From assembly GCA_050737995.1 (NCBI GenBank), contig JBOHYR010000077.1, positions 1-64,000 on the forward strand: 64,000 nt of DNA, in the 5' to 3' direction. How positions within the stretch are numbered: position 1 is the stretch's first letter; each line of letters begins with the position of its first letter. Positions 1 through 8,364 of this stretch are shown here, piece after piece. Below the pieces are notes generated by a model. That model saw only the letters and a program-made list of their open reading frames with translations. It was not told the origin of the DNA and ran no database searches. The position numbers and the translations under genes are program-made. The DNA comes from 66-474 sp050737995 (GTDB lineage: Bacteria > Pseudomonadota > Gammaproteobacteria > Xanthomonadales > Rhodanobacteraceae).

Positions 1-266
1 CGTCGAATATCGGCCCGTTGAGTAGACTTATCTCCACCGGCGAGGAGGATAATGACCTCTCGGCCGCGAACGGTGAAATAGACCCTGTAGCCTGGGCCGA
101 GCTCGATCTTCATCTCGGAAACACCGGGCCCCACCGAGCGGATCTTACCGAGGTTGCCGTTCTCCGCTTGCTCGATCCGGCGGGCGATCGCGACTTTGGC
201 GCGCAGGTCCCGCAGTTCGCTGTGCCAGGCTGAGAATCTCACGGTCTGCTTCACGAGATACCGCAC
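1..266 (-). CDS. HigB/RelE-family toxin, partial (C-terminus beyond left edge)
   Basis: Reading the minus strand from a GTG at 266 gives an open frame to the window edge of about 88 codons. The residues include FSAWHSELRDLRAKVAIARRI, a central GVSEMKIELGPGYRVYFT and then GGDKSTQ. That order is typical of the short HigB-like addiction-module killer proteins of the RelE/ParE superfamily, which are usually about 100 residues, so only the last few residues are missing. The family acts as ribosome-associated mRNA nucleases. The antitoxin, normally downstream, would lie outside the window. The exact start is uncertain: further GTG codons occur at 254 and 242, and no strong Shine-Dalgarno is visible. 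A palindrome just upstream supports an autoregulated operon. Confidence 0.75.
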   Translation of the reverse strand, partial: MRYLVKQTVRFSAWHSELRDLRAKVAIARRIEQAENGNLGKIRSVGPGVSEMKIELGPGYRVYFTVRGREVIILLAGGDKSTQRADIR

Positions 267-274
267 CGGGAAAG

Positions 275-292
275 TGTATCCTAACGGATACA
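275..292. promoter_or_regulatory. Perfect palindrome upstream of toxin gene, probable operator
   Basis: TGTATCCTAACGGATACA has two 7-base arms around TAAC and lies 9 bases upstream of the candidate toxin start. Toxin-antitoxin operons are normally repressed by antitoxin or toxin-antitoxin complex bound to such palindromes over the promoter. The assignment as operator is inferred from position and symmetry. Confidence 0.55.
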
Positions 293-363
293 TTTGGTCA
301 ATGGAATCGGTGGCTATTCCGGCCGCTAGCCCTGACCCATTAGCTGCGGCGCGGGAGTTTTGC

Positions 364-1050
364 GTCGCGCCAGGCCAAGCCTGGGAGGAGAGGATGCTGT
401 GTAAGTAGCTGAAACTTCTCGTTGGAGCCCAATGGGTTCGACTCCCATTCGGCAAGGGGCTAGCCACCAGCCGGAAGCGAGCCTTGCACGGGGCGTGGCG
501 ACATGTCTCGTGAAGCGTAGGCAGCGGATACCACAGCCGCGTGATTGAGCCCCGAGATTCCCTGACCGCTGGTGTCTTCACGGTCACAAACGTGGGGACG
601 GCACCGAACCGACCGCCATGGCGAGGACGGTTTGGACCGGCCGGGGTCCGAGAGCGGGGCAGGGGTATGGGATGGGCTCTCCAGGAACCTGGGAGATCCG
701 GCGTCGACCGACTGTGAGATAGCTGATGGCACCGCGGCTGAGAGCGGGGCCGGGCTCGTGTGGTACCCCTGCTGCACGGGAGCGAACCCTGGGGAGACAG
801 TCGGAACGGGGAGGCGAAAGAATAAGCTGACCCGCAGTAGGCGCCGGAAGTCTTAGTGCTCTGATAGTACTGATGACGCCGGGGAACGTGGCTCACACGG
901 ACCCGGCCGAGGGAAGCGGGGCACCATGGTACAGAATCGCTTTTGAGAAACACCGAGGGCGCCTTGAAGCCTGAGAGCGTGTCAACGAAACAGAAGCGGA
1001 TAGCCGAGCTGGCGGGGAAGAGCCCAGCGATGGCGTTCGCCCAGCGTCAA
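364..1050 (+). mobile_element. Truncated group II intron (5' RNA domains plus start of its ORF)
   Basis: From about 364 the sequence has features recognised from bacterial mobile group II introns: GTAAGTAGCTGAAAC near 401, the CGGCAAGGGGCTAGCC stretch near 450, GGAACCTGGGAGATCC near 683, and finally the beginning of a LtrA-type reading frame at 943. These are RNA domains I to IV. The reverse transcriptase stops after about 32 family-like residues, and the 3' end with domain V is absent, so the intron cannot splice or move by itself. The 5' boundary near 364 is approximate. The truncation lies within about 20 bases of an insertion-sequence end at 1067. Confidence 0.75.
943..1050 (+). pseudogene. 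ltrA: N-terminal remnant of group II intron reverse transcriptase/maturase
   Basis: Beginning at a TTG codon at 943, the frame encodes NTEGALKPESVSTKQKRI followed by AELAGKSPAMAF. This is the conserved N-terminus of LtrA-like intron-encoded proteins, which normally run to 400-500 residues with a reverse transcriptase and maturase domain. After the AMAF residues the match is lost, and the frame runs into the terminal region of the adjacent insertion sequence. No catalytic YADD motif is present. It is a dead fragment; the missing portion is not seen on the other side of the insertion sequence. Confidence 0.75.
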
Positions 1051-1066
1051 CTAGATTCCGGCACGT

Positions 1067-1076
1067 GTTGCCTCAC
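1067..1076 (+). repeat. Left terminal inverted repeat core of the insertion sequence
   Basis: GTTGCCTCAC, followed by TGAGGAAT and GTTACC. The inverted counterpart is at 2928-2937, with GTTACC after 7 bases. Confidence 0.6.
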
Positions 1077-1279
1077 TGAGGAATGTTACCCGATTGCCTC
1101 ATGGGGTGTGTTACCAAGTCTCTGCCGATCTTTTATCTCATTTCAACCGTGTCTTGCCACCCCGTGCGGCGGCGAAGCCGTCGCGCAGTCTTCCTGGCCG
1201 TAAGGCCGGGAAGAAGTCCGTCGCCCACGCGCTTGGCGCTGCAACTCTAGGGATTCGCCTGATCTCAGCTCTGGCGCTC

Positions 1280-2884
1280 TCACGGCGCAATTTCTCCCGC
1301 CGCCTGTACCTGGCTCTTAGTCTGACTCGTCTCCGCGCTGGATCGCTCGCAGATCAGTGCGTGTGAGAGGGCTTCGAGGCCAGCCACGACGGCGCCGTTG
1401 TGAACGCCAAACACCATCTTGCGTGCTCGCTGCAGCCGCCACTGACGCATTCTCCGCTGCAGGGTTCGGAGTTGTCTGCCATCAAACTGCCCGGGATGTT
1501 CCCCCTGCAATCGGTGAAAGAGCATTTTCCCGGTCTGATCCGGGGTCTCTTCGAACCAGGTCAGCAGCTTCGGCCACACTGCCTCGAATGGATCTGGGCG
1601 TGTCCGCCAATCGTGGGGCTTGCGTTTCCGCTCCCGGTGGGTCGGTCGTACTTCGCCGGCTTGCCAAGCGGTCGAGAGACCCATCAGGAAGCGCTGCAAA
1701 TCCTCCTGCTGGGCGGCCGGCAGCGATTCTGCGCCTTCATCGGCAATGCAGACGAGCTGGTGTTGCGCGTTGCGGACCTCCTCGAGCAGGCGCAGGGGGT
1801 CTAGAGTTCGGAGCGCTTCCTCTAGCATCGTTCGCACCGGCGTCGGCGTACCCGGGAGCGCAAGCAGCCGCGCGCAGGGGGTCTGCGGGGGATGGTAGCG
1901 CTTGATCGTGCGCCCACCGACGCGCAGCTTCTCCTTGAGCTTGAACGATGGCTGGAAAAAGTTCACGAACAGCCTCGAGGCCGCATAGAGCCGCGCGAGG
2001 ATCGCCGCTGCGGCACTGCCCTCGAGGCGGCGATAACCAACCAGCCGGCGCACGACGGAGCCGTTCTTCTGCTCCACCCAAGCCTGATCGTTCTTGCGAT
2101 ATGGCCGCGATCGGGTGAGCTCGATCGCGCGAGCCTTACAGTACGCGACGAGCGCCTCGTTGAGGAACTCGCCGCCATTATCAATGTCCAGCCCACGCAC
2201 CGGAAATGGCAGCGCCGGCTGTAGGTGATCGATCGCTTCGATTACCAGCGCACCGGCGCGCACCACCAGCGGTACACACTCTGTCCATCCGGTGGCGATG
2301 TCGGTCAGCGTCAACGTGCGCACGAAGGCGCCCTTCAGAACCTCGCCACAATGGGCAACCAAATCGATCTCCATGAAGCCGGGCGGTGGTGCATTCCAGT
2401 CAGCGTACGTGCGAATCGGAACGCTGCGGCGAAGCGCTGTCGGCATCCGCCGCGGCGAACGACGATCGCTCAGTCCTCGCGTCTCCTGCAGCAGCCTATC
2501 GATCGAGGCCGCACTGATCGCCATGAGTTTCGCTCGAGTGCCCGGATCGAGCGCCATGTGCCCGTGATGCTCCAGCGCCGGGACCAGGGTCGGCAAAATG
2601 GCCCGAAGGCGCTTGCCGCAGACCCGATCCGACGCCTCCCACAGCACCACGAGCGTGCGACGAAATGCTTCGTCGTATATCCGCGGCCGTGTGGCGCGGG
2701 TTATCGCTGGAGCCGCACCGTCGACCTGGTTCAAGACCCGAATCGCTGACTCACGGTGATATCCAGTGATCGCCGAGAACTCTTTCAGAATCAGGCGCTT
2801 CTCGGCCCGCGCGCTGATCCGATATCGGGCCCGGACGGCATCGATCAATTCGCGCCGGGCCACTCCGCTCAAGGTTTTCGCCAT
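1280..2884 (-). CDS. DDE-type (rve integrase-fold) transposase
   Basis: A 534-residue protein with an N-terminal helical DNA-binding region (about 1-120, including YHRESAIRVL) and a retroviral-integrase-like catalytic domain. The presumed DDE triad is the D in FMEIDLVAH, the D in LDIDNGGEF and the E in WVEQKNG. The arginine-rich C-terminus (QLRTLQRRMRQWR) is usual for this transposase type and probably contacts the ends. The frame is intact, so the element may be active or recently active. I chose the ATG at 2884, which has a G-rich stretch in ribosome-binding position; an in-frame ATG at 2926 would add 14 residues and almost reach the terminal repeat. The element sits beside a truncated group II intron. 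Confidence 0.8.
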   Translation of the reverse strand: MAKTLSGVARRELIDAVRARYRISARAEKRLILKEFSAITGYHRESAIRVLNQVDGAAPAITRATRPRIYDEAFRRTLVVLWEASDRVCGKRLRAILPTLVPALEHHGHMALDPGTRAKLMAISAASIDRLLQETRGLSDRRSPRRMPTALRRSVPIRTYADWNAPPPGFMEIDLVAHCGEVLKGAFVRTLTLTDIATGWTECVPLVVRAGALVIEAIDHLQPALPFPVRGLDIDNGGEFLNEALVAYCKARAIELTRSRPYRKNDQAWVEQKNGSVVRRLVGYRRLEGSAAAAILARLYAASRLFVNFFQPSFKLKEKLRVGGRTIKRYHPPQTPCARLLALPGTPTPVRTMLEEALRTLDPLRLLEEVRNAQHQLVCIADEGAESLPAAQQEDLQRFLMGLSTAWQAGEVRPTHRERKRKPHDWRTRPDPFEAVWPKLLTWFEETPDQTGKMLFHRLQGEHPGQFDGRQLRTLQRRMRQWRLQRARKMVFGVHNGAVVAGLEALSHALICERSSAETSQTKSQVQAAGEIAP

Positions 2885-2927
2885 CTCGTCGCCCCCCGAG
2901 TTACCTGTGCTTCTGGTAACAGTCATT

Positions 2928-2937
2928 GTGAGGCAAC
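2928..2937 (-). repeat. Right terminal inverted repeat core of the insertion sequence
   Basis: Read on the minus strand it is GTTGCCTCAC followed by AATGACT and GTTACC, matching the left end at 1067-1076. Confidence 0.6.
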
Positions 2938-3063
2938 GGCACTTCGTCGGTAACGGATCAACCGCGGCAATGCGCTGCAGCTTCTTCGCGTCGTTCCTCG
3001 ATCCGCCTTATGCGTTTGCTCCACCGTACGGGCGTGTCCACCCGGCGAGGAGTCAGAGTGCCG

Positions 3064-4029
3064 TCAGTGCGGCGGCGCGCGGCGTTTGCATTCCTCGTGC
3101 TTTTCGCGGGTGGCGACGGGCAGACGCTCGGCGAGAAAATCGACCAGCGCGCGCACACCGGGCAGCAGGCCGCGGCGGCTCGGGTAGACGAAGTGCATGA
3201 TGCCGTGTGGTGAGCTCCATCCCGGTAGCACCTGTTCGAGCTGGCCAACACTGAGCAGCGGTGCTGAAACCCACTCCGGCAGCATGGCCACGCCCATGCC
3301 ACTGCGCGCAGATTCTAGCAGCACGGCGAAATCGCCGCAGATGACCCGCGCCTGCATTTCCACGTGGGCATGATGATCCTCGGCGTCGACCAGCTCCCAA
3401 ACTTGCGCGCCATCGTGCTCGTACATCGATAGCGCGGGCAGACGCGCCAGCTCTTCCGGCGTGATCGGTCGCCCAACGCTATCCAACAACGCCGGGGTGG
3501 CGACGGGGATGGTGCGCGAGGTGCCAAAGCTGCGCATGACCAAATCGGCGTCGGTATCCAGTTTGGTACGCACGCGGATGGCAACGTCGATGCCCTCGCC
3601 AATCAGGTCGACACGGCGATCGGTGGTCATCAGGCGCAGCTGTACCTTGGGGCATAGCGCCAGGAAATCCGGCAACACCTGGGCCAGCACGGTCTGCGCC
3701 AACGAGGTCGGGCAGCTGATGCGCACGATGCCGCGTGGCTCGGCGCGCAATTCGTCGACCGCATCATGCGCGGCTTGCGCTTCCTCCAGCACGGCGCGGC
3801 AATGGCTGTAAAAGCGCTCGCCGACATCGGTCACCACGAATCGGCGCGTGGTCCGCTGCAACAGGCGTACGCCAAGACGCTCCTCCAGCTTGGCCACGCG
3901 TTTGCTGAGGCGCGACTTGGGCACGTTGAGCGCGCGACCAGCCGCCGAGAAGCCGCCGTGCTCGACCACGGCAGCGAAGAAGTACAGGTCGTTGAGATCC
4001 TGCAAGGCCCCGCGTTGTTCCTGCATCAT
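3064..4029 (-). CDS. LysR-family transcriptional regulator
   Basis: A 321-residue protein with an N-terminal winged helix-turn-helix (about residues 11-70: FFAAVVEHGGFSAAGRAL then SRLSKRVAKLEERLGVRLL) and a C-terminal periplasmic-binding-like effector domain (about 95-300). The sequence resembles the subgroup of LysR proteins found beside flavin oxidoreductases and SDR genes. It is divergently transcribed from the azoreductase gene across a 119-base gap containing a palindrome, so it probably controls that gene and itself. The inducer cannot be deduced. The C-terminal tail after about residue 300 is basic and probably flexible. Confidence 0.9.
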   Translation of the reverse strand: MMQEQRGALQDLNDLYFFAAVVEHGGFSAAGRALNVPKSRLSKRVAKLEERLGVRLLQRTTRRFVVTDVGERFYSHCRAVLEEAQAAHDAVDELRAEPRGIVRISCPTSLAQTVLAQVLPDFLALCPKVQLRLMTTDRRVDLIGEGIDVAIRVRTKLDTDADLVMRSFGTSRTIPVATPALLDSVGRPITPEELARLPALSMYEHDGAQVWELVDAEDHHAHVEMQARVICGDFAVLLESARSGMGVAMLPEWVSAPLLSVGQLEQVLPGWSSPHGIMHFVYPSRRGLLPGVRALVDFLAERLPVATREKHEECKRRAPPH

Positions 4030-4107
4030 CGTTTCCCGATGTGAACGCTAAGTCCCATTTTCGCCTACTTATCAGTCCAGCGTCCATCCCATAGCCTATA
4101 TGCCACT

Positions 4108-4123
4108 CGCATCGGTGGATGCG
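4108..4123. promoter_or_regulatory. Palindrome in LysR/azoR intergenic region, candidate LysR operator
   Basis: CGCATCGGTGGATGCG has perfect 6-base arms around GGTG. It lies 26 bases before the azoreductase ATG, between the two divergent genes, where LysR proteins usually bind. The role is inferred from position and symmetry. Confidence 0.4.
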
Positions 4124-4148
4124 CGACGACATTCTGGGAGTATCGACG

Positions 4149-4730
4149 ATGAAACTTTTGCATTTGGACTCAAGCGCCCTCGGCCAGTTTTCCGTTTCGC
4201 GCCAGTTGAGCGCGCTGATCGTGCAGGAATGGAAGCGCAGGCAGCCCGGCATCCAGATCACCTATCGCGACTTGGTAGCCAACCCCATCCCGCACTGGGT
4301 CCCGGTCGTGGATGCCAGCCGCGAGCCGGATGGCTTGGGCCAAGCCGTGTTCGACGAGTTCATGGCCGCCGACGTCATCGTGATCGGCGCACCGATGTAC
4401 AACTTCGGTATTTCCACGCAACTGAAAGCGTGGATCGACCGCATCGCCATTCCGGGCAAAGTGTTCCGTTATGGCGCCAACGGCCCTGAAGGGTTGGCCG
4501 GCGGCAAGAAGGTCGTCATCGCATCGAGCCGCGGCGGCATCTACAGCCAAGGCCCCGCAGCAGCGGCAGACTTTCAGGAACCGTATCTGCGCACCGTGCT
4601 TGGCTTCTTCGGCATCACCGACATCGAGTTCGTTCGCGCCGAGGGCGTGGGCATGGGGGCCGAGCAAAAGGACCGGGCCATGCAGGCTGCACGTGATTCG
4701 ATCAGCGAAGCTCTGGCCAAAGCGGCCTGA
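4149..4730 (+). CDS. azoR: FMN-dependent NADH-azoreductase
   Basis: A flavodoxin-fold oxidoreductase of 193 residues, close to the roughly 200 of E. coli AzoR. It begins MKLLHLDSSALGQFSVSRQL, the phosphate-binding N-terminal strand and loop. It continues with GAPMYNFGISTQLKAWIDRI (FMN isoalloxazine contact and dimer helix) and GGIYSQG. The family reduces quinones and azo compounds with NADH via FMN and protects against electrophilic quinones. The start at 4149 follows GGGAG at the right distance; an upstream in-frame ATG at 4119 would overlap the candidate operator. The divergent LysR gene probably regulates it. An imperfect hairpin directly after the stop (about 4735-4757) may end transcription but lacks a good T-run. 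Confidence 0.92.
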   Translation: MKLLHLDSSALGQFSVSRQLSALIVQEWKRRQPGIQITYRDLVANPIPHWVPVVDASREPDGLGQAVFDEFMAADVIVIGAPMYNFGISTQLKAWIDRIAIPGKVFRYGANGPEGLAGGKKVVIASSRGGIYSQGPAAAADFQEPYLRTVLGFFGITDIEFVRAEGVGMGAEQKDRAMQAARDSISEALAKAA

Positions 4731-5089
4731 CTGAAGCGCTCCGGGAATCCCGAGCGGCTTGGTTCGAGTCGCGTGTCTTTGGCAACGCGGCCTGTTGTCG
4801 ATAATTCGCCGCTTCGGGTTCCGTGCGCCAGCCATCCCCCGTAGAGTCGGTGACAGGCCCTCCCGAAAGCAGTCCGTCGCGACCGGCAGCAACGGGTCGT
4901 TTTCGCCATTACGATCGCTTCCTCAATCGCGCGCCTTCGACCGTAATGTCGCCCTCGATCCCGCGGCGCCAGACCATCACTAACAGGTTGGCTGGTGTCG
5001 ATCGACCACAGACACGTGTGTCAGCACGTGAATGAAAACACCGGATCCAGGCGTTCATCGGAATGATGGAAGGGAAAAGGTCCGATAGC
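4731..5089. other. Intergenic gap with no recognisable gene
   Basis: About 360 bases between the azoR stop and the end of the convergent methyltransferase gene. Open frames on both strands are short, without ribosome-binding sites or recognisable residues. Apart from a weak hairpin just after azoR I see nothing in it. Confidence 0.5.
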
Positions 5090-6283
5090 TCAGAGTCGCT
5101 CGCTGCGATCCACGGCGACCAAGGGCGCGAACTGCGCATCGGCGTCGATGCCGCGGGCGAACAGCATCGCCTGGAAACGTTCGCCCATCTCCCCCGGCAG
5201 GGTCAGTCGCTTGACCTGCTGGGCCAGTGCGTAACGGGCAGCCTCGTCCGGCGCGGCGGCATGGGCAGTGGCGAACGCCTCATCGAGTCCCGCCGCGATC
5301 AGGAATTCCGACTGGAAGCAGTAGGCCACCGGCTCGAAGCCCGCGCCGACGCCGGCTTCGGCCAGCGCGGTGAAATCGACCGAAGCGGTGATGTCCTGCA
5401 GGCCGGGCAGAATCAACGGATCGGGATGCGCGCGGTGTCGGTAATGGCAAATCAGTGTGCCATCGCGGCGTTCGGGCAGGTAGAACTCACGTCGCACGTA
5501 GCCATAATCGACGAACAACGCTGCGCCGCGCGTCTGTTCGCCAGCAATTGCCTCCAACCACCATGGCAGTTGCGGCAGCACTTCCGAGCGATAGCCGTCT
5601 TCGAATTCACGATCGAGGCGCCGCTGCAGATGCCGCACCGCGCCCGCGACCAGCGGGTCGGCCGGCCGATCGGTACACACGAAGGCGCCATTCGCATTGG
5701 CGCCGACGTACTCTTCAAACACTTCGCCGTCTCGCATCGTGAAACGCGTGATCGGCAGCGCGTCCAGAACCTCGTTCGCAAACAGCACACCGGACCACGC
5801 ATGCTGTGGCGGACGCTCAAGCCATGCGCAACGCGCGAACAACGCCGCGGACAGATCGGCGCGCAGGCAATCGCGCTGGCGTTCGCGCAGGTCGGCGCTC
5901 GGTTCCAGCAGCCAGTAATGCCGGGGCAACGCGTCCAGCTCTTGCAGCGCGAGCAGGCAATCGCGTGCGAACGCGCCGCTGCCGCCACCCAGCTCGAACC
6001 AGGCGGCCTCGTTACCGCAGGCGCGCAGTGCGGGCGCCAGCGCGCGCGCGACGCAACCCGCGAACAGCGACCCAAGTTCCGGCGCGGTCACGAAATCGCC
6101 GGCCTTGCCGAACTTCAACCGGCCCGCGCTGTAGTAGCCCAGCCCGGGCGCGTACAGGCAACGCTCCATGAAACGTGCAAAGGAGATCGGCCCGGCCGCC
6201 GCGATTTCCTGACGGATCGTATCCGCAAGTCGCGCCGAATGGGCAGCTTCGTCGGCGGAGGGTTCGGGCAAGGCGACGTCCAC
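5090..6283 (-). CDS. MidA/NDUFAF7-like SAM-dependent methyltransferase (DUF185)
   Basis: About 397 residues. Clear family signatures are GPISFARFMERCLYAPGLGYY near the N-terminus, KFGKAGDFVTAPELGSLF, the SAM-binding WFELGGGSGAFARD, and FANEVLDALPITRF. Mitochondrial NDUFAF7 methylates an arginine of complex I; the bacterial members are usually annotated only as class I methyltransferases and their substrate is not settled. I chose the GTG at 6283, which gives the usual family length. An ATG at 6352 is also in frame, but it would overlap the divergent pteridine reductase start. The genes are therefore divergent with about 67 bases between them. Confidence 0.8.
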   Translation of the reverse strand: MDVALPEPSADEAAHSARLADTIRQEIAAAGPISFARFMERCLYAPGLGYYSAGRLKFGKAGDFVTAPELGSLFAGCVARALAPALRACGNEAAWFELGGGSGAFARDCLLALQELDALPRHYWLLEPSADLRERQRDCLRADLSAALFARCAWLERPPQHAWSGVLFANEVLDALPITRFTMRDGEVFEEYVGANANGAFVCTDRPADPLVAGAVRHLQRRLDREFEDGYRSEVLPQLPWWLEAIAGEQTRGAALFVDYGYVRREFYLPERRDGTLICHYRHRAHPDPLILPGLQDITASVDFTALAEAGVGAGFEPVAYCFQSEFLIAAGLDEAFATAHAAAPDEAARYALAQQVKRLTLPGEMGERFQAMLFARGIDADAQFAPLVAVDRSERL

Positions 6284-6350
6284 GCTGGCGATTTGAGTGC
6301 TTTTGCGGCAGGCTGTGAATCGCGCAGCATAGCGTGTCGCGGAAATCCGC

Positions 6351-7100
6351 ATGATGGCGAACCCCGATCGATCGTCTCCCGTCGCACTGATCACTGGCGC
6401 CGCGCACCGGATCGGCGCGGTCATCGCACGCACCTTGCACGCGGCAGGTTACGACCTGGCCCTGCACTATCGAAGCTCGCGGGACGAAATCGATACGCTG
6501 GTCAGCGAACTGGAATCGCGGCGCACCGATTCGACGCTCATTCTGCAGGCCGACCTCGCCGACGCCGACCGTTTGCCGGAACTGATCGACGTGACGACCA
6601 CGCGCTTCGGGCGGCTCGATGCGCTGATCAACAATGCCTCGATGTTCCATCCCACGCCGGTCGGCAGTATCACGGCTGAACAATGCGACGCGTTGTTCGC
6701 AGCCAATGCACGTGCGCCGCTGTTGCTCGCGCAGGCTGCTGCCCCGCACCTGAAAGCATCACAAGGCTGCGTCGTCAACGTCACCGACATCTACGCCGAA
6801 CGGCCCTTGCGGCAACATCCCGCGTATTGCATGAGCAAGGCTGCACTGAGAATGGCCACGCTGGCGTTGGCGCAGGATCTCGGCCCCGCTGTACGTGTCA
6901 ATGCGGTTGCGCCGGGCGCGATTCTGTGGCCGGAGGGTAAAGGCGAGGCCGACCGTGCGGGCGTCCTCGCGCGAACTCCACTGGCACGCACCGGCACACC
7001 GGAAGAAATCGCCGGCACGGTGCTTTGGCTGATCCGCGATGCCACTTATGTGACCGGACAGACCGTGCGGGTCGACGGCGGGCGCCTCCTTATCACCTGA
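6351..7100 (+). CDS. Pteridine reductase (short-chain dehydrogenase, FolM/PTR1-like)
   Basis: A Rossmann-fold SDR of 249 residues. The cofactor motif is TGAAHRIG (about 15-22); the Arg in place of the usual Gly-rich loop residue is typical of NADPH-dependent pteridine reductases. NNAS, and the catalytic Tyr159 and Lys163 in YCMSK, are also present, with an Asp (TDIYA) preceding the Tyr as in PTR1-type enzymes. The family reduces dihydrobiopterin or dihydrofolate. Its position a few genes from folK and folB fits pterin or folate metabolism. Two ATGs in tandem (6351, 6354) make the exact first residue uncertain. Confidence 0.85.
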   Translation: MMANPDRSSPVALITGAAHRIGAVIARTLHAAGYDLALHYRSSRDEIDTLVSELESRRTDSTLILQADLADADRLPELIDVTTTRFGRLDALINNASMFHPTPVGSITAEQCDALFAANARAPLLLAQAAAPHLKASQGCVVNVTDIYAERPLRQHPAYCMSKAALRMATLALAQDLGPAVRVNAVAPGAILWPEGKGEADRAGVLARTPLARTGTPEEIAGTVLWLIRDATYVTGQTVRVDGGRLLIT

Positions 7101-7182
7101 GCGTTTGATGAAACGGCCGCCGCCACGCCTTGAACGAAGACACGTGCGCCGGCATCTTGATGAGGATACGCGCCCAACTAGG

Positions 7183-7860
7183 ATGCCGATGTCCGCTTCC
7201 CTTCCCGCCACCGCAGCGCCGCCGTCGCAGCGGATTGCGCAGCAGATCCTCGATTTCCTCTCCGAAATTCCCGCCAGCCGCGAACATCCGCATGAACATC
7301 CGCGGGCGCGTGCCGAAGCGATTGCACTCGCGGCGCGGCGCAAGGCATTCCTGGCATCGTCGTCATTGGCGTTGCCGCCGGGGCCGCTGGGCTGGTTGAC
7401 GGTGTTGCCGGAGCTGATCACGATCTGGAAGATCCAGGCACAAATGGTGGCTGACACCGCTGCCGCCTGCGGCCAGCATACGACCCTCACCCGCGAGCAG
7501 ATGATGTATTGCCTGTTCCGGCACGCGGCCTCGCAAGCGGTGCGCGACCTGGCAGTGCGCACCGGACAGCGCTGGATCGTGCATGTCGCCACCGCTCATT
7601 CCATTCGTGAAGTTGCCAACCGCATCGGCATCAAATTGTCCGAACGCGCGGTGGGCAGTTCGCTGGCGCGGATGCTGCCGGTGGCTGGCGCACTCGGGGT
7701 CGGCGCCTATGCGTGGTACGACACACGCCAGGTCGCGCGCACCGCGATTGCCATGTTTTCGCACGAGATCGAAGTCATCCCGGCGGGGCGCAGCACCGAG
7801 ATTCTCGCCGAACGCATGGACCGCGACCGCGCGCAGGATGCCCGCGAGGCGGGACTTTGA
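7183..7860 (+). CDS. Conserved hypothetical protein, EcsC-like
   Basis: A 225-residue protein starting at an ATG at 7183 (a second at 7189). The N-terminal part is helical and rich in Ala and Arg. Around residues 60-90 there is ALPPGPLGWLTVLPELITIWKIQ, and later a hydrophobic stretch MLPVAGALGVGAYAWYDTRQ. The combination resembles the EcsC/DUF697-type membrane-associated proteins, but the match is by eye and weak. Function unknown. It follows the pteridine reductase by about 80 bases on the same strand and is convergent with folK, whose stop lies 14 bases away. Confidence 0.6.
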   Translation: MPMSASLPATAAPPSQRIAQQILDFLSEIPASREHPHEHPRARAEAIALAARRKAFLASSSLALPPGPLGWLTVLPELITIWKIQAQMVADTAAACGQHTTLTREQMMYCLFRHAASQAVRDLAVRTGQRWIVHVATAHSIREVANRIGIKLSERAVGSSLARMLPVAGALGVGAYAWYDTRQVARTAIAMFSHEIEVIPAGRSTEILAERMDRDRAQDAREAGL

Positions 7861-7874
7861 TTCGCGCCTGACGT

Positions 7875-8360
7875 TCAGCGAAATGCGTATGCCGGCAATC
7901 GTTCCACCGGCGGCAGGCTGGCACGCAATCGTTGCCAGCGCACGGCGAGGATTTCGCCTGCGAACGGCCCGCGCAGATCCGGCGCGATGTCCGCGAGCGG
8001 CGCAAGCACATGCGCGCGATCGAATTCCTCGCGCGCAAGGTCGCTATGGCAAACTCCTTCCTCGCACCACAGCGCAATGTCGAGGTCGAGCGTGCGGTTC
8101 GCATAACGCGGCAGGCTGCGGTCGCGTCCACTGGCGTCTTCGAGTTTGCGCAGCCAGTCGCGCAGTTCTGCGTGCGTGACATCGCTGTCGAATGCCACCG
8201 CGCAATTCAGGAATGGCGCGCCTTCGAAGCCGACCGCGTCACTGCGGTACACGGGCGACACCACGACACCGTCAAAACGCCCGCGCAAGGCTTCCAGCGC
8301 ATCGCGCAGATGACGTCCGGGCTCGACGTTGGAACCCAGGCTGAGATAAACCCGGGTCAT
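7875..8360 (-). CDS. folK: 2-amino-4-hydroxy-6-hydroxymethyldihydropteridine diphosphokinase
   Basis: 161 residues. HPPK transfers pyrophosphate from ATP to 6-hydroxymethyl-7,8-dihydropterin in folate synthesis. It shows the N-terminal YLSLGSNVEPGRHL, the SPVYRSDAVGF loop, FLNCAV, and the signature RYANRTLDLDIAL, in which the DLDI aspartates bind two Mg2+. ATG at 8360 gives the usual family length and lies 4 bases after the folB stop, so folB and folK are probably translated together. Confidence 0.93.
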   Translation of the reverse strand: MTRVYLSLGSNVEPGRHLRDALEALRGRFDGVVVSPVYRSDAVGFEGAPFLNCAVAFDSDVTHAELRDWLRKLEDASGRDRSLPRYANRTLDLDIALWCEEGVCHSDLAREEFDRAHVLAPLADIAPDLRGPFAGEILAVRWQRLRASLPPVERLPAYAFR

Positions 8361-8364
8361 GTCA

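Larger units (their letters stand above)
1067..2937. mobile_element. Insertion sequence carrying a DDE (rve-type) transposase
   Basis: A single long transposase frame on the minus strand is bracketed by the inverted decamers GTTGCCTCAC (1067-1076) and GTGAGGCAAC (2928-2937). Inside each end, after 7 or 8 bases, comes a shared GTTACC, which extends the imperfect terminal repeats. The outer flanks both carry GGCAC (1060-1064 and 2938-2942), a possible 5-base target duplication, although the left copy sits two bases further from the decamer. The element is about 1.87 kb. Family placement, ISNCY- or IS481-like, is tentative. Confidence 0.7.

Noticed and set aside
438..470. tRNA T-arm-like sequence (GGGTTCGACTCCC)
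   Set aside because: No acceptor stem or anticodon arm fits around it; it lies in the group II intron domain I region, where such hairpins occur.
943..1203. Longer open frame continuing beyond the LtrA remnant
   Set aside because: After about residue 35 the sequence is the insertion-sequence end and shows no protein similarity.
2943..3063. Right-hand continuation of the group II intron or its ORF
   Set aside because: No LtrA-like residues or domain V hairpin could be found there.
4909..5139. 76-codon minus-strand frame after azoR
   Set aside because: Overlaps the methyltransferase 3' end and has no supporting features.
5063..6679. Long plus-strand frame opposite the MidA-like methyltransferase
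   Set aside because: It is the complementary frame of a well supported gene in GC-rich DNA; no recognisable residues.
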